From: Chrysaora quinquecirrha
Taxonomy: Eukaryota > Cnidaria > Scyphozoa > Semaeostomeae > Pelagiidae
Length of the DNA: 64,000 nt
Direction: 5' to 3'
Assembly (NCBI GenBank): GCA_014526335.1
Contig: JACTAT010000016.1
Coordinates: 7,047,339-7,111,338 of the forward strand
Part shown: piece after piece, positions 46,701 through 58,236 of the stretch
How positions within the stretch are numbered: position 1 is the first letter of the stretch
How the letters are laid out: each line of letters begins with the position of its first letter
Position numbers and translations under genes: made by a program
Notes under the pieces: model-generated
What the model saw: only the letters and a program-made list of their open reading frames with translations
Database searches by the model: none
Told to the model about the DNA's origin: nothing

Positions 46701-49115
46701 GGTATGGTTAACCAATGAAAGGTAATATTAACCAGTGAAAATATAATAAGCAAGTTAAAGGTATAATTAACCAATGAAAGGCAGTATGAAACAGTGAAAG
46801 GTATGGTTAACCAATGAAAGGTAATATTTACCAGTGAAAATATAATAAACAAGTGAAAGGTATAATCAACCAATCAAAGGCAATATGAAACAGTGAAAGG
46901 TATGATTAACCAATGAAAGGTAATATTAACCAGTTAAAAATATAACAAACCAGTGAAAGTTATAATTAACCAATGAAAGGCAATATTAAACAGTGAAAGG
47001 TATGGTTAACCAATGAAAGGTAATATTAACCAGTGAAAAATATAATAAACCAGTGAAAGGTATAATTGACCAATGAAAGGTAATATTAACCAGTGAAAGG
47101 TATGATTAGCCAATGAAAGGTAATATTAACCAGTGAAAAATATAATAAACCAGTGAAAGGTATAATTAACCAATGAAAGGCAATATTAAACAGTGAAAGG
47201 TATGGTTAACCAATGAAATGTAATATTGACCAGTTAAAAATATAGTAAACCAGTGAAAAATATAATTAACCATTGAATGGTACAATTAGTGAATGAAAGG
47301 TAATATTAACCAGTGAAAAATATAATAAACCAGTGAAAGGTATAATTAACCAATGAAAGGTAATATTAACCAGTGAAAGGTATGGTTAGCCAATGAAAGG
47401 TTTAATTAACCAGTGAAAAATATAATAAACCAGTGAAAGGTATAATTAACCAATGAAAGGCAATATTAAACAGTGAAAGGTATGGTTAACCAATGAAATG
47501 TAATATTAACCAGTTAAAAATATAGTAAACCAGTGAAAAATATAATTAACCATTGAATGGTACAATTAGTGAATGAAAGGTAATATTAACCAGTGAAAAA
47601 TATAATAAACCAGTTAAAGGTATAATTAACCAATGAAAGGTAATATTAACCAGTGAAGGGTATGGGTAACCAATGAAAAGCATAATTAACCAGTGAAAAA
47701 TATAATAAACCAATGAAATGTAATATTAACCAGTGAAAGGTATGGTTAACCAATGAAAGGTAATATTAACCAACGAAAAGTAATATTAACCAGTAAAGGT
47801 ATTATAAACCCGTGGAAAGTAATATTAAACCAGTGAAAGGTATAATTAACCAATGAAAGGTAATATTAACCAGTGAAAGGTATGGTTAGCCAATGAAAGG
47901 TATAATAAACCAGTGAAAAATATAATAAACCAGTGAAAGGTATAATTAACCAATGAATGGCAATATGAAACAGTGAAAGGTATGGTTAACCAATGAAAGG
48001 TAATATTTACCAGTGAAAAATATAATAAACCAGTGAAAGGTATAATCAACCAATCAATGGCAATATTAAACAGTGAAAGGTATGATTAACCAATGAAAGG
48101 TAATATTAACCAGTTAAAAATGTAATAAACCAGTGAAAGGTATAATTAACCAATGAAAGGTAATATTAACCAGTGAAAGGTATGATTAGCCAATGAAAGG
48201 TAATATTAACCAGTGAAAAATATAATAAACCAGTGAAAGGTATAATTAACCAATGAAAGGCAATATTAAACAGTGAAAGGTATGGTTAACCAATGAAATG
48301 TAATATTAACCAGTTAAAAATATAGTAAACCAGTGAAAAATATAATTAACCATTGAATGGTACAATTAGTGAATGAAAGGTAATATTAACCAGTGAAAAA
48401 TATAATAAACCAGTGAAAGGTATAATTAACCAATGAAAGGTAATATTAACCAGTGAAAGGTATGGTTAGCCAATGAAAGGTTTAATTAACCAGTGAAAAA
48501 TATAATAAACCAGTGAAAGGTATAATTAACCAATGAAAGGCAATATTAAACAGTGAAAGGTATGGTTAACCAATGAAATGTAATATTAACCAGTTAAAAA
48601 TATAGTAAACCAGTGAAAAATATAATTAACCATTGAATGGTACAATTAGTGAATGAAAGGTAATATTAACCAGTGAAAAATATAATAAACCAGTGAAAGG
48701 TATAGTTAACCAATGAAAGGTAATATTAACCAGTGAAGGGTATGGGTAACCAATGAAAGGCATAATTAACCAGTGAAAAATATAATAAACCAATGAAATG
48801 TAATACTAACCAGTGAAAGGTATGGTTAACCAATGAAAGGTAATATTAACCAACGAAAAGTAATATTAACCAGTAAAGGTATTATAAACCCGTGGAAAGT
48901 AATATTAAACCAGTGAAAGGTATAATTCACCAATGAAATGTAATATTAAACAGTGAAAGGTATGGTTAACCAATGAAAGGTAATATTAACCAGTGAATGA
49001 TATTATAAACCATTTAAAGGCATAATTAACCAATGAAAAGTAATATTAACCTGTGAAAGGTATAATCAACCAATGAAAGTAATGTTAACCAATGAAAGGT
49101 ATTATAAACCAGTGA
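43779..49115. repeat. AT-rich minisatellite (~21-bp monomers, 5.3 kb)
   Basis: Degenerate tandem monomers built on 'attaaccaatgaaaggtaat', alternating 'accaatgaaagg' and 'accagtgaaaaatata' types. Longer blocks recur within it; the stretch at about 47170-47660 is closely repeated at about 48250-48730. The ends carry more divergent monomers. Non-coding. It separates the two NACHT segments. Confidence 0.95.
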
Positions 49116-49562
49116 AGTATGGATCAAATAAATAATTTACTTTTATTCAAAGGTTTCTTTACCGGGTTCCTTGTTGGAAACACCTGTTTAATGAATGAAA
49201 TTTTGGGAAGATTTCATTTTAACTAATTAAGTAATACTGAATGTGAATGAGTTTATCCAGAACAGCACACCCTCTGCTATAACCCTTCAAAACTAAGAAT
49301 CATGGTTTTGGAAGACAACATCCTTTTCATCGATGAAAGCCTGAAGGAAAATTCATCTTTAAAGAAATATTCTTTTCAAATTCTTGCGCCAAACCCAATT
49401 TTTGCTTCAAACTATGAACGTTCTGATTGATACACTTTATCTGTGCTATTTTTCATTGAGCAGACTTGTTTTCTTAGTATTGTAGTTGTAGATCTTCGTA
49501 GCATTTCTTACTGTCTAATGGAGAATTAAAATTTCCAATTGTTATGGTTATTGTATTTTTAG
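49116..49562. other. Intron between minisatellite and 63-nt exon
   Basis: Unique-looking AT-rich sequence, nothing recognised. It ends with the acceptor 'attgtatttttag'. Confidence 0.5.
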
Positions 49563-49625
49563 AGCTCAGCGCAACGATAGAAAGTAAAACAGAAAGTCAA
49601 ACGATGACAGATGAAATCGCTCAAC
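49563..49625 (+). CDS. Coiled-coil-like exon, 63 nt, phase 1-1 (putative)
   Basis: Acceptor 'tgtatttttag' at 49562 and donor 'gtaagttt' from 49626. In phase 1 it encodes LSATIESKTESQTMTDEIAQ plus the two split codons, 21 residues in all, polar and helix-prone like the 25-residue exons. Both ends are phase 1, so it fits between a 75-nt exon (junction codon AAG, Lys) and NACHT exon B (junction CGT, Arg). It lies outside the duplicated segment, and no counterpart was found before exon A. Confidence 0.55.
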
Positions 49626-50387
49626 GTAAGTTTCTCTTTTTAGACTTGCAAATGTTAATCAAATTCGGACACCAATTTCAATGCTGACCTTGAAACAACT
49701 TCCAGTTTGGATTGCCTTGCCGATTCCCAAGCAAATTCAACTGTTTTTACCAGCCAAGTTGCATGCATTCTGGCTGCCTACTTCATTTTAGCCCCTATTA
49801 TGTGATGTTGGCTTGCTGTGTATAATGCAGGAAAAACCTTTCCTTGTTTTTGGAGGGGAGCAATTGCTTCCTTATAGTGATTTCAGAGCGAAATAACAAC
49901 ATTTCAAGTTTCTTTTTGCTACATTATTAATCTCTTTAGCTCCCATACTTTACGGTTTATTTTGCTCTTTCCACGTTTGTTTATTGATGATTAAGGCACG
50001 GGACTAAGGAGCAAAACTGAATAATCGTTCGCACCCCCCCCACACCCTCCCCAGTAGCTACGCCCCTGGGTTTAATCATAGTCACAAGAAAGAGACTCTC
50101 TTCTTGTGACTATGTTTTAATGGAATGAACACCAATAGAATTGTTTCTCAATACAATGCCCATAGGTAGCTTTTCAATGACAGTCCACGTCTGGAAATAT
50201 TTTCAAACTGTGCTGCATAGTTTTGTTACCGCCGTATAAAACTAAACGCCTACTTACTAAAATTTCTGGCAGAAAGAATAGATTACCCAGTGCTAACCCC
50301 CGATGCAACCACCCCGGGTTTTTGATGTTACTAAATTTCATAAGGGCTTTTACAGATCAATAACAGTAGTATTGATTGATATTGCAT
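49626..50387. other. Intron before the SINE
   Basis: No gene recognised. It contains a small fold-back, 'agtcacaagaaagagactct' followed by 'cttcttgtgact' (about 50090-50112), and the left edge of the segmental duplication near 50257. Confidence 0.5.
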
Positions 50388-50710
50388 AGTAATATGCAAG
50401 ACTTCGGTACTCGTGTGATACGAGTCTAAAACTCACGCAGTTACTCACCAGTCAGCCCAGCTCCGGGGGTCGTGTGATTAGCACTTGTGCCTTTCGCGCA
50501 ATAAACTCCGGTTCGACTCACACAAATGTCACTGATGAGCTCCAATAAGAGCGAAACGCGTCTGGCATTTGAGAATGGGGCGGCTGGTGAAATTATTCAT
50601 ATAGGCCGAATACGAATTTGTTCTCATACGATATGAGCCTAACTGCATGCGTACCTTAGGCCAGGTCCCAACCTTACATATTAATTGAAACTAATTTGAA
50701 AGTAATATGC
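50388..50710 (+). mobile_element. tRNA-like SINE carrying a hammerhead ribozyme
   Basis: An insert of about 303 bp flanked by the 10-bp direct repeat 'agtaatatgc' (50388-50397 and 50701-50710), absent from the paralogous position before NACHT A. It contains a Pol III B-box-like word 'ggttcgactca' at 50510-50520, an upstream tRNA D-arm-like stretch 'gtgtgattagcac' (about 50472-50484), and immediately after them a hammerhead motif. A short hairpin 'actcgtgtgatacgagt' lies near its 5' end. It is probably a non-autonomous retroelement transcribed by Pol III; the family is not identified. Confidence 0.7.
50523..50571 (+). ncRNA. Type I hammerhead ribozyme with minimal stem III
   Basis: All core elements are present and in order. 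Stem I 5' strand 'caaatgtca' (50523-50531) pairs with 'tggcatttg' (50563-50571), nine pairs with one G.U. The core 'ctgatga' is at 50532-50538. Stem II 'gctc'/'gagc' (50539-50542 and 50549-50552) has loop 'caataa'. The core 'gaa' is at 50553-50555. A three-base-pair self-complementary stem III 'acgcgt' spans 50556-50561. The cleavage-site C is 50562, giving the usual GUC. Hammerheads of this tiny-stem-III form are known from retroelements and are thought to act best as dimers. Self-cleavage would release or process the element's RNA. Confidence 0.9.
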
Positions 50711-50896
50711 CAATCGAGCATCTATCTGTTCATAAAAATCACTATTTCACGAACAATGTCTCTTAATTTTGTTATGTATTCGCAAGTATTCGAAATATGC
50801 AAAGAGACACGATTGATAGGGATTTCTCTCAAAACTTCTTCTGGAAAATATGTGTGTTTGTGAAGATCTATGAATGTTCTGTTTGATTTTTCTTAG
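50711..50896. other. Intron end before NACHT exon B
   Basis: Short intronic stretch ending in the acceptor 'tttgatttttcttag' at 50896, matching the intron end before exon A. Confidence 0.6.
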
Positions 50897-53358
50897 GTAA
50901 TTTGAAAGACAAGTATCTATCAAAGTGCGAGAAGCATCAAATTAATTATGTTGAAGGAGGACGCATCAAACTTGCGTGGATGAACGTTGATGAATTTGCT
51001 GTCAAGTTAAAAATTGCCGGTAAAACGTATTGTGGTAGCTCATTTCGTGGTGAAATGAAAAGACATGTAGAGAGACTGCAAGATCAGAGTAAAGTAATCA
51101 ATTTACCTGACCTATTGTACAATGATCACCGCATTATGTTTATTCAGGGGGTTGCCGGAAGTGGCAAGACTGTTTGCGCGAAGCAAGTTGCATTTCAATG
51201 GGCAATGGCAACTGACAAGGATGAGATCCGAAAGAAATTCAAGCATCTTATTTATTTTGAATGCAGAGATTTCAGTCGTTATCTGAAAAATGATGACATT
51301 GATGATGTTATTGACAGCTTTCTAAAGAAAGAATTCTTTAGTATAAATATCACGGATGGGGAAGATTCATTACTTCTAATCGATGGCTTAGACGAGATGG
51401 CGAGCCAAAAGACAGGTCCCAATTCAGCGAAGTCTATTATTGAAAAATTTATCTCAAAATTTCCAAAGTCTAAATTGATAATACTCGGCAGGCCGCATGT
51501 CCAAAACACTTTTGAAGGCCTAGACTGCAAAGTATTTGAAATTCTAGGACTTTCTACTGTTGAAATCGAAAATTATGTCAAAAGGTTTGCGAAATTTGTC
51601 AGTCAGGTCGAAAATCCTGAACAGTTGATAAAGAAGACGATGAAGAATTCGGAAAATATTTCTGCCATCACTACCGTTCCGCAGTTTTTGAATACTTTAT
51701 GTTGTGTGGCAATTTTGACTAATGGACAGACAGTATCCAGTGCCACTGATTTATATTCATGGTCGTGTTATTTACTTTTAAATCAACATTCACATTTAAA
51801 GGATCCTGGAGCAAAGAGCGGTATAGTGTCAGAAATATTCTCAAAATATATTCAAGTTTTCAAATCCCTCAGTGCCATTGCATTTGAATTGTACATCAAC
51901 AATGACATTATATTTGAGAAGGAAACGTTTGAACACGTTTTCGAAGAGATTAAAGGATCTGATGCCCAGCAGAAAGAATTTTTTGAAGGTCTATTTTGCG
52001 ATGTCAGTGATAATTTTGGAGAGCGACGACAATTCAAACATTTGACCATAATGGAATTTATCGCCTCAATTTATTTCTTCTTCGCAGAAGACAGAAGCCG
52101 GGTGATTGAGCAATTTTTAGACAAGAAGGCCTATGAATGCATTTCATTTATTTGTTGCTTTGAGGGACGGAAACTAGTGAAAAATGTTTCTCGTGAAGAT
52201 ATTTCTTGGGCTCTTGTTAATGTGTTAGATAGAGAAGGCAGGGAGACGGATTTTCCACTAATAATCAAAGTTTTCAGAAATTTAAAAAGGACCATGTTTG
52301 TTGACAAAGCTATGATGAAATTGATGTTAAGATTTATATGCGACACCCTCAATCCAATTGACGAAATTAAAGATAAAAGGTTGTTAACAGAAATGCTTGA
52401 AAAAATAACACCGCCTAAGAGGATTACTATGAAGATAAATGATATCGACCAAATGAATATTTTTAACGTTATTCAAACGGCGAAAAATAATGGCATGAAT
52501 GATGATGAATTAAAAAAAATTTTTAAAGGCATTGAATTGAAAGTGGAGAACTTAGAATACGTAAAAGTTATTCAGTTTGCTTGTCTGTTTGATTGTGTTG
52601 AGATCACATTGAATAAAAAGAAGTTATCAGAAGATGACATGAAATTGTTGGCCAAAAATGCAGTTTATTGTAGAGAAGTTACTTTGCGCACGTGTGATTT
52701 CACAAGAGGAACATACTTATGGAAAGAGTTGCTAAAGCATATTAAAGAACATGAAAGTGATATGAGGCTTGAAAGATTGGGAATTTCTAACATGCAAATT
52801 GCTAATGAATGTATTGATTCCTTTGCAGAAGTTTTGATAATGTTGAAACACGTTAGGTTGTACAAGGTTGTTATCAATAAAGTGATATGGGATAAACTCT
52901 TCCACAAAATTGACCAATATCAGAAAGGGAAAGATCATGGTCATCTGAGATTAGAAAAACTGAAGATTGGAGATATGGAAATCACTGATGAATGTATTGA
53001 TTCTTTTTCGAAAGTCTTAGTAACGTTAAAAGAAGTAACGTTGTCTCGGGTTGCCATCGATAAGGCGATATGGGATAATCTCTTTTACAATATTGTCAAA
53101 CATGAACAAGATCATGGTCATCTGAGATTAGAAAGACTTACGATTGATGAAATGAAAATTGATTCTTTTTCGAAAGTTTTGGTAATGTTAAAAGAAATTA
53201 CGTTGGACACCGTAAGAGTAAATGAAAAATTCTGGTTAATATTGCTCCCAAAGTGCATCCAGCATGAACAAAGAAATGAAGGTCGACTTAGATTAAAAAA
53301 GTTGCAGATTGAAAAGATGACGCCAACAAGCATCTGGCAAACTGATATAATGAAACAG
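50897..53358 (+). CDS. NACHT-LRR exon B (NLR-type receptor)
   Basis: Paralogue of exon A with the same acceptor phase 1 and donor phase 0 ('cag' before 'gtaataag'), 2462 nt. Counting from the codon at 50902, Walker A GVAGSGKT is at 83-90 and Walker B LLLIDGLDE at 157-165, both intact. The first 60 residues differ from A at about 14 positions. Residues about 93-490 are almost identical. The repeats after about 500 differ strongly in both directions, including a five-residue loss in the third LRR-like repeat and an extra 'QYQKGK' segment in the first. One Met codon of A's 'AMMMK' is missing. As with A, there is no ATG at the exon start, so it must be joined to upstream exons. Confidence 0.85.
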
Positions 53359-54563
53359 GTAATAAGTATTTACTAATTTGTTGCTAATTAAGAGCCACTT
53401 CCCAATGTTTCTCTCGATTTCGTTTGGCTAGGGTTTTATGATTTCTTGTGATCTTGAGAATGCCGAATGATGTCTTGAAATTTGGGTTAAGTATTCAATT
53501 GATTATTGATTGAAGCAGCAATGACGTTGTACCTACCACCAGATATATAATGCAAATACCGAGTCTTCACTTACAATCCCGAACTTATTCATTTTGTTAA
53601 AATTGCTCACAGGACAAATTTGAGGGATATATATCCTAATTTTGTTGATCCTTTTTTATGTTTTATGCTGCCTGAATTGATGAAAGCAAATTTTCATAGA
53701 TTTTTGGAAGGCATGAAAACATGATTTCGAATTTTCTGTAACCAATTGATCTCAGTGATTGAATATAGGCCTGGCAAAACGACTTAACTAAATTTTTTTA
53801 TTCCACTACTGTATTCCAAACATAAAAGATTAAAATCTAATTGTTTGCAGCTTTTAATGGGGCTGTATGCTACAATTTCTCCAGGAATAGTGTTTTCGTC
53901 CTCGATATAGCTACATTCAGTAGATTTTTCTCCCTCGTTCTTTCTTAAAGCCTGTCCTTGTTTTCTTGTTTTTTTTTAAACCTTGTTGATGCGTGCAGTG
54001 CTGCCTTTAAAAAGCCCTGTTCTTGCCCACAACCCATTGTTCTACCTTCATTAACGTCTTTGGTTTCCAATTGTCCTTGGAAAAAAATAGTCTGAGTTTT
54101 TTTACAAAGACGTTTCTTAAATGTGGGACTCGAGACTTTACCTTGTACAATTCTTAATACAAATGCGTATGTTTGACTGTGCGCTCTTCTAAGAACGCAC
54201 TTTATGAGAACATTTGCCAACAAGATAAGAACAACGTAAGAACATGTCCAGCCTCAGATGGAAAATAAGAAACAAGAAAATGCGTTTTTAGAAATTTCAT
54301 CTCATGTTTGCAACACAGAACTATGCAATTACGAAATAAAAGTATGTGGAAGATATGCCAAACTGTTATTTATTGTTCGTAGAAGAAATATGTTCTGTGC
54401 AGTTGTAGGATAAGCGATGATGAAATAAGAACACTATTAAGAACACCCAAGCTTCAAATTATCTGGTTTAACAATACAATATATAATATTATAATATTAT
54501 TTTAAACAAAAAAAGAGTGTAGCAAAGCATCAGCCATTAACTTCTGCCTATTTTCCATTTGAG
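53359..54563. other. Intron after NACHT exon B
   Basis: Close copy of 41170-42378, ending in 'tattttccatttgag'. No additional exon recognised. Confidence 0.5.
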
Positions 54564-54612
54564 ATTGAAGAAGCTGGTGTGGAGTTTAAAGTCAATGCTG
54601 TTACTGTTATTG
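54564..54612 (+). CDS. Small exon after NACHT B (49 nt, putative)
   Basis: Acceptor '...ccatttgag' ending 54563, donor 'gtaagtaaa' from 54613. Phase 0 from exon B gives IEEAGVEFKVNAVTVI plus one base (exit phase 1). The pyrimidine tract is weakened compared with copy A ('tttgag' in place of 'ttttag'). The continuing exons were not found in the window, so the 3' end of the gene is unknown. Confidence 0.45.
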
Positions 54613-55927
54613 GTAAGTAAATCTTTAATCATACTTTTATGTCGCCATTGTGAAAAACATTTCATATATTTAACATTTACCAGATTTGTCATCACTCAGA
54701 TTAATAAATACTTAACACAAAAGACTAAAAATCTGAATCTCATTCACCCAGATAATACATTATAGCAAAAAGATTACAGTATGCTCAACCGCAGGACAGC
54801 AAAACGATAATCTAAGGAAATATGAGATCATCTATTTCAGCAAATTATGCTCAACTAATAAAAGGGGGTTATGTAGTGTAGCCCCCTTAAAATCGTTAAC
54901 TAGGAGCCAGTCGCCTAGGTCGCGAACTAGAAGCACGAGGAGCTAAGATGGCGGTTTATCTTTTGATTAGCAGACTTCCCAGCAAGTTTGGGATGGGATA
55001 CTAAAGGTTTGAATAAGAGCAGGGGGTTGAAAATTAACCAGCAGGGAGGGGGTTATTCGTTACTGCAGAGTAAGATTAGGTCGTAATTGTGTCAGTTCCT
55101 GATCATTGCCATAGGGTTATTATCTATTTACTTTCTTCTGAAATTGCCTTGAAAAATGATTAAATCAATTAAATTGTCTCTCTCTGCAAAAATAATTATG
55201 GATAAAGCTGCTCTGTCGCCTCTTTTTGGGTGCCCTGTCGCTCCGGAAATAAATTTTACTGGCAGTTTCGTTTTTCCCCGTCTTAGTCTTGCAATTTATG
55301 CATTACTTATTATTTGACAGAAAATCTTGTATCAGTGCTATTTAGCAATGTGCTATTTAGCTTTAAATCGAATTCAAATCAATTCTACCATATATGTAAA
55401 ACATACACCATTTTTGACGATTTTTGAGAGCTCAGTAACGTGGCTTTGATGTCAATCAAATGTATGATGATGTTGCTGATCTGTATTGTAAACCGAGAAA
55501 TCCCTTATCCCTGTACTTTTCATCTTTAATCATATATTCTCCTGACCCCTGCAGTAATGTTCTTTTGAAGCAAAGTATTGTAGAAGTAGCATATTGCTGT
55601 TGACTTGCAATGCATCGATGAAGCCTTCTTTTTGCCATCAATCATTTTATATTTATTTTATATTTATTATTGTTTATATTCATGAATGCCTCTTATTTAC
55701 CACATATGCTTTTCTTTGCAATTATAACAAAGAAGTACAGATACTATGGCCTTAATCTACTATTTATGTTGATAAGTACAGTTTCCACATAAAATGCTTT
55801 GTCAAAATAAATATTTTTTTGGTGATGGCGTCATCCTGACGACATCATGATTTCGGTGAAATTTAGTACAATGAAATTCACTATATACTAATCGAAGATT
55901 TTAAGTCAGGAGAATACATATTTTCCC
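54613..55927. other. Downstream region without a recognised gene
   Basis: Contains the last duplicated block (54773-54965). Beyond it is AT-rich sequence with no domain-bearing open frame. It includes 'gatggcgtcatcctgacg' near 55824, related to the TGACGTCA-containing words elsewhere. Confidence 0.5.
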
Positions 55928-58236
55928 TTTTTTTTTTTTACTTTCTTTATTTACCGTTGGTTCTACAAATAGCTACAAGCTAGAGCTAATACATACCAAC
56001 CTAACTAACAACAAAACTAGCAGTAGTCTAAAATGTAATACAAGATAGCTATTAAAATAAAGTTATAAAGATGCATAAGTGTTATAAACAAACAGCTAAT
56101 TATTAGGTATGTAACTAATATTTGGCAGAAATTGTGTGCATAGCTTGCAGCTGCATAGCTTTGCCTCTTGATATTTGTTTTTGAGGTATTGCTGAAAGCT
56201 CTGCACAGAACTACTTGCCTTGGCTTCAGCAGAAACCAGATTCCATGACGAGCTGCCTCTGAAAGTCAATGTGTCAAGACCGTACCTATTTGTGGCCGGT
56301 TTATTGACTTCAAAATGAGATGTCCGCAGATTATACGCAGACTCGTGTGGAAGAAACAGATCTTTCATGAATTCTGGATTCATACCATGTATGGTTTTCA
56401 AAATTTCAACCAAGAGCTTTTGAATGTTTAATTGATGGATTGTTATTGAATTATCTTTTCGCAATAGCTCTGAGAAACTAAGGGATTCACTATTATTATA
56501 CGCTAATCTTAAAGCCCTTTCATGGATGGAATTGATTAGATTGTTACTTTTCTTGCTACAGTACATCCAGACAAGGGGACAATAGTTAAAATAGGATAGG
56601 ATGAATGTTTTCATGAGAAGTATCCTTTTTGCTTCATCCAAGTATGGGGCTAATCTTGCGAGAGCACTAAGCTTTTTCCCAGCAGTTTTGCAAATGCTTT
56701 TTATGTGCTTCTCAAATGACAGTTGGCTATCAAGAGTGACAGCAAGGAGTTTAGCTTCGTTAACTTCTTCGAGAGGATTGTTATTTATTGTCATTACTGC
56801 TTTATTTTGTCTATTATTTTTAGCTTCCAGAATCATAAGTTTACATTTTTCACCATTTAAAATCATTGAGTTATCTTTAAACCATTTATTAATAAAAATC
56901 ATTTCTTCATTTAGTTTAGTTGTAATTTGGTCAACGTCCTTATCCTTAATCCAAATTGTGTTATCATCAGCATAGTTACAAAGTTCGCTATTTTTGATAA
57001 CAAACAATAAATAATTTATAAAAATGTTGAAAAACAAGGGACCTAGAATGGATCCTTGAGGTACCCCTTGTTTTATTTGCATCCAGTCACTATAATTGGA
57101 GTTTATTTTTACATGTTGAGTTCTTTCTTGGAGATAGCTTTTGATTAATTTAAGAGCATTCATGCTGAACCCATAAGCATTAAGTTTGGCTATCAGGAGC
57201 TCGTGAGGGAGACAGTCGAAGGCTTTAGACAGGTCCATGAGAACCATGCAATTTTTAAATTTTAGATCCAGATTTCGCTTAATTTTTTCAATTAGTCGTA
57301 TTTTTTCCCGTATTTTGTCCCGTATTTTTTCCTGAAACCGCAGAGTAGTGGGGAAAGTTTATCCTCCATATATCTACTAATCTGGTCTGCCATTATTCTT
57401 TCAAAAACTTTAGAAGTCGAAGGAAGAACACTAACAGGACGGTAATTCGACTTCGATGTTGTACTGCCTTTCTTATGTATGGGTGAGACATCAGCACATT
57501 TTAGATCATTAGGAAAAGTACAGCTATTGATAGTTTTATTAAATATTTTATTTATATAAGGGGCTATGCACTCAGCAGACCATTTTAAGATTTTTGAGGG
57601 TATGTCATCTGGCCCTGTTGCTTTCTTGGCGTCGAGATTTACAAATTCATTTTTTATTAAACCGTTATAGGTATTTTGAAAGTTCATAGAAGGAGTTATA
57701 TCACCAAGTTGTTCTTTGATTATTTTAATGCTAGAATGATTTTTATATTTCTCGATTATTCTTAATACCTCATCATCGTTTTGACAATCGTTTGCCTGAT
57801 GACTACAAGTTGTAGTTGTTAATGGATCAGTTTTCGGCAGATTCAGAGAGTCAGTTATATTTATAAAATAGTTATTCATTATCTGAGCAATGTCCTTGCT
57901 ATTTGAGATTATCTTATCATCTTCAATCAGGATGATTTTATTTTGTTTCAGATTGTTATTATTGAAATTTGGTTTTATAGTAGTCCAGAATCTTTTATTA
58001 TCGCTAACAAATTTTATGTCTAGGTTCCTAAAATATTCTTTTTTCGTTTGACGTGTAAGTTTAACGCATTTGTTTCTCAGTTTTTTTAAATTTTCCCAGT
58101 TAACAGTTGTTCTTTCTTTATAATATTTATTTTTGGCTTTTGATCTCGCCATTATAAGTTTCTTCAAGGACTTGTTCATAAAAGGTGCGTTATTCATATT
58201 CTGGCTGTTATGGTCCATGGTGTGTCGCGGACACAT
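55928..58236 (-). mobile_element. 5'-truncated non-LTR retrotransposon (LINE, Jockey/CR1-like)
   Basis: Minus-strand element. A T-run at 55928-55939 reads as its poly-A tail. The coding part covers the connector and the reverse transcriptase but no endonuclease, so it is truncated, with family-like protein sequence starting near 58195. Orientation is opposite to the NLR exons. The exact clade and the 5' junction are uncertain. Confidence 0.75.
56096..58236 (-). pseudogene. LINE reverse transcriptase, frameshifted
   Basis: The N-terminal frame (58236-57292) has the pre-RT region and RT block 'NYRPVSVLPSTSKVFERIM', ending near 'LLCGFRKKYG'. The C-terminal frame (about 57330-56096) continues with 'MDLSKAFDCLPHELL', 'GVPQGSILGPLFFNIFI' and the catalytic YADD (residues 92-95 of the frame starting at the Met at 57247). 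It also includes the thumb/C-terminal region up to a stop at 56096. The two frames are separated by a small purine-rich expansion at about 57297-57345 made of 'aaatacggga'-like repeats, which changes the frame. Such an enzyme primes cDNA on nicked target DNA; this copy is broken. Confidence 0.8.

Larger units (their letters stand above)
50257..54965. repeat. Segmental duplication, copy B
   Basis: Paralogue of 38455-42990. It is about 170 bp longer overall: the SINE insertion at 50398-50700 has no counterpart in copy A, and other stretches are shorter. The final matching block is 54773-54965. Confidence 0.85.

Noticed and set aside
50471..50521. Functional tRNA gene
   Set aside because: A B box is present, but the A box is poor and no acceptor stem or anticodon arm can be drawn; it is better explained as a SINE head.
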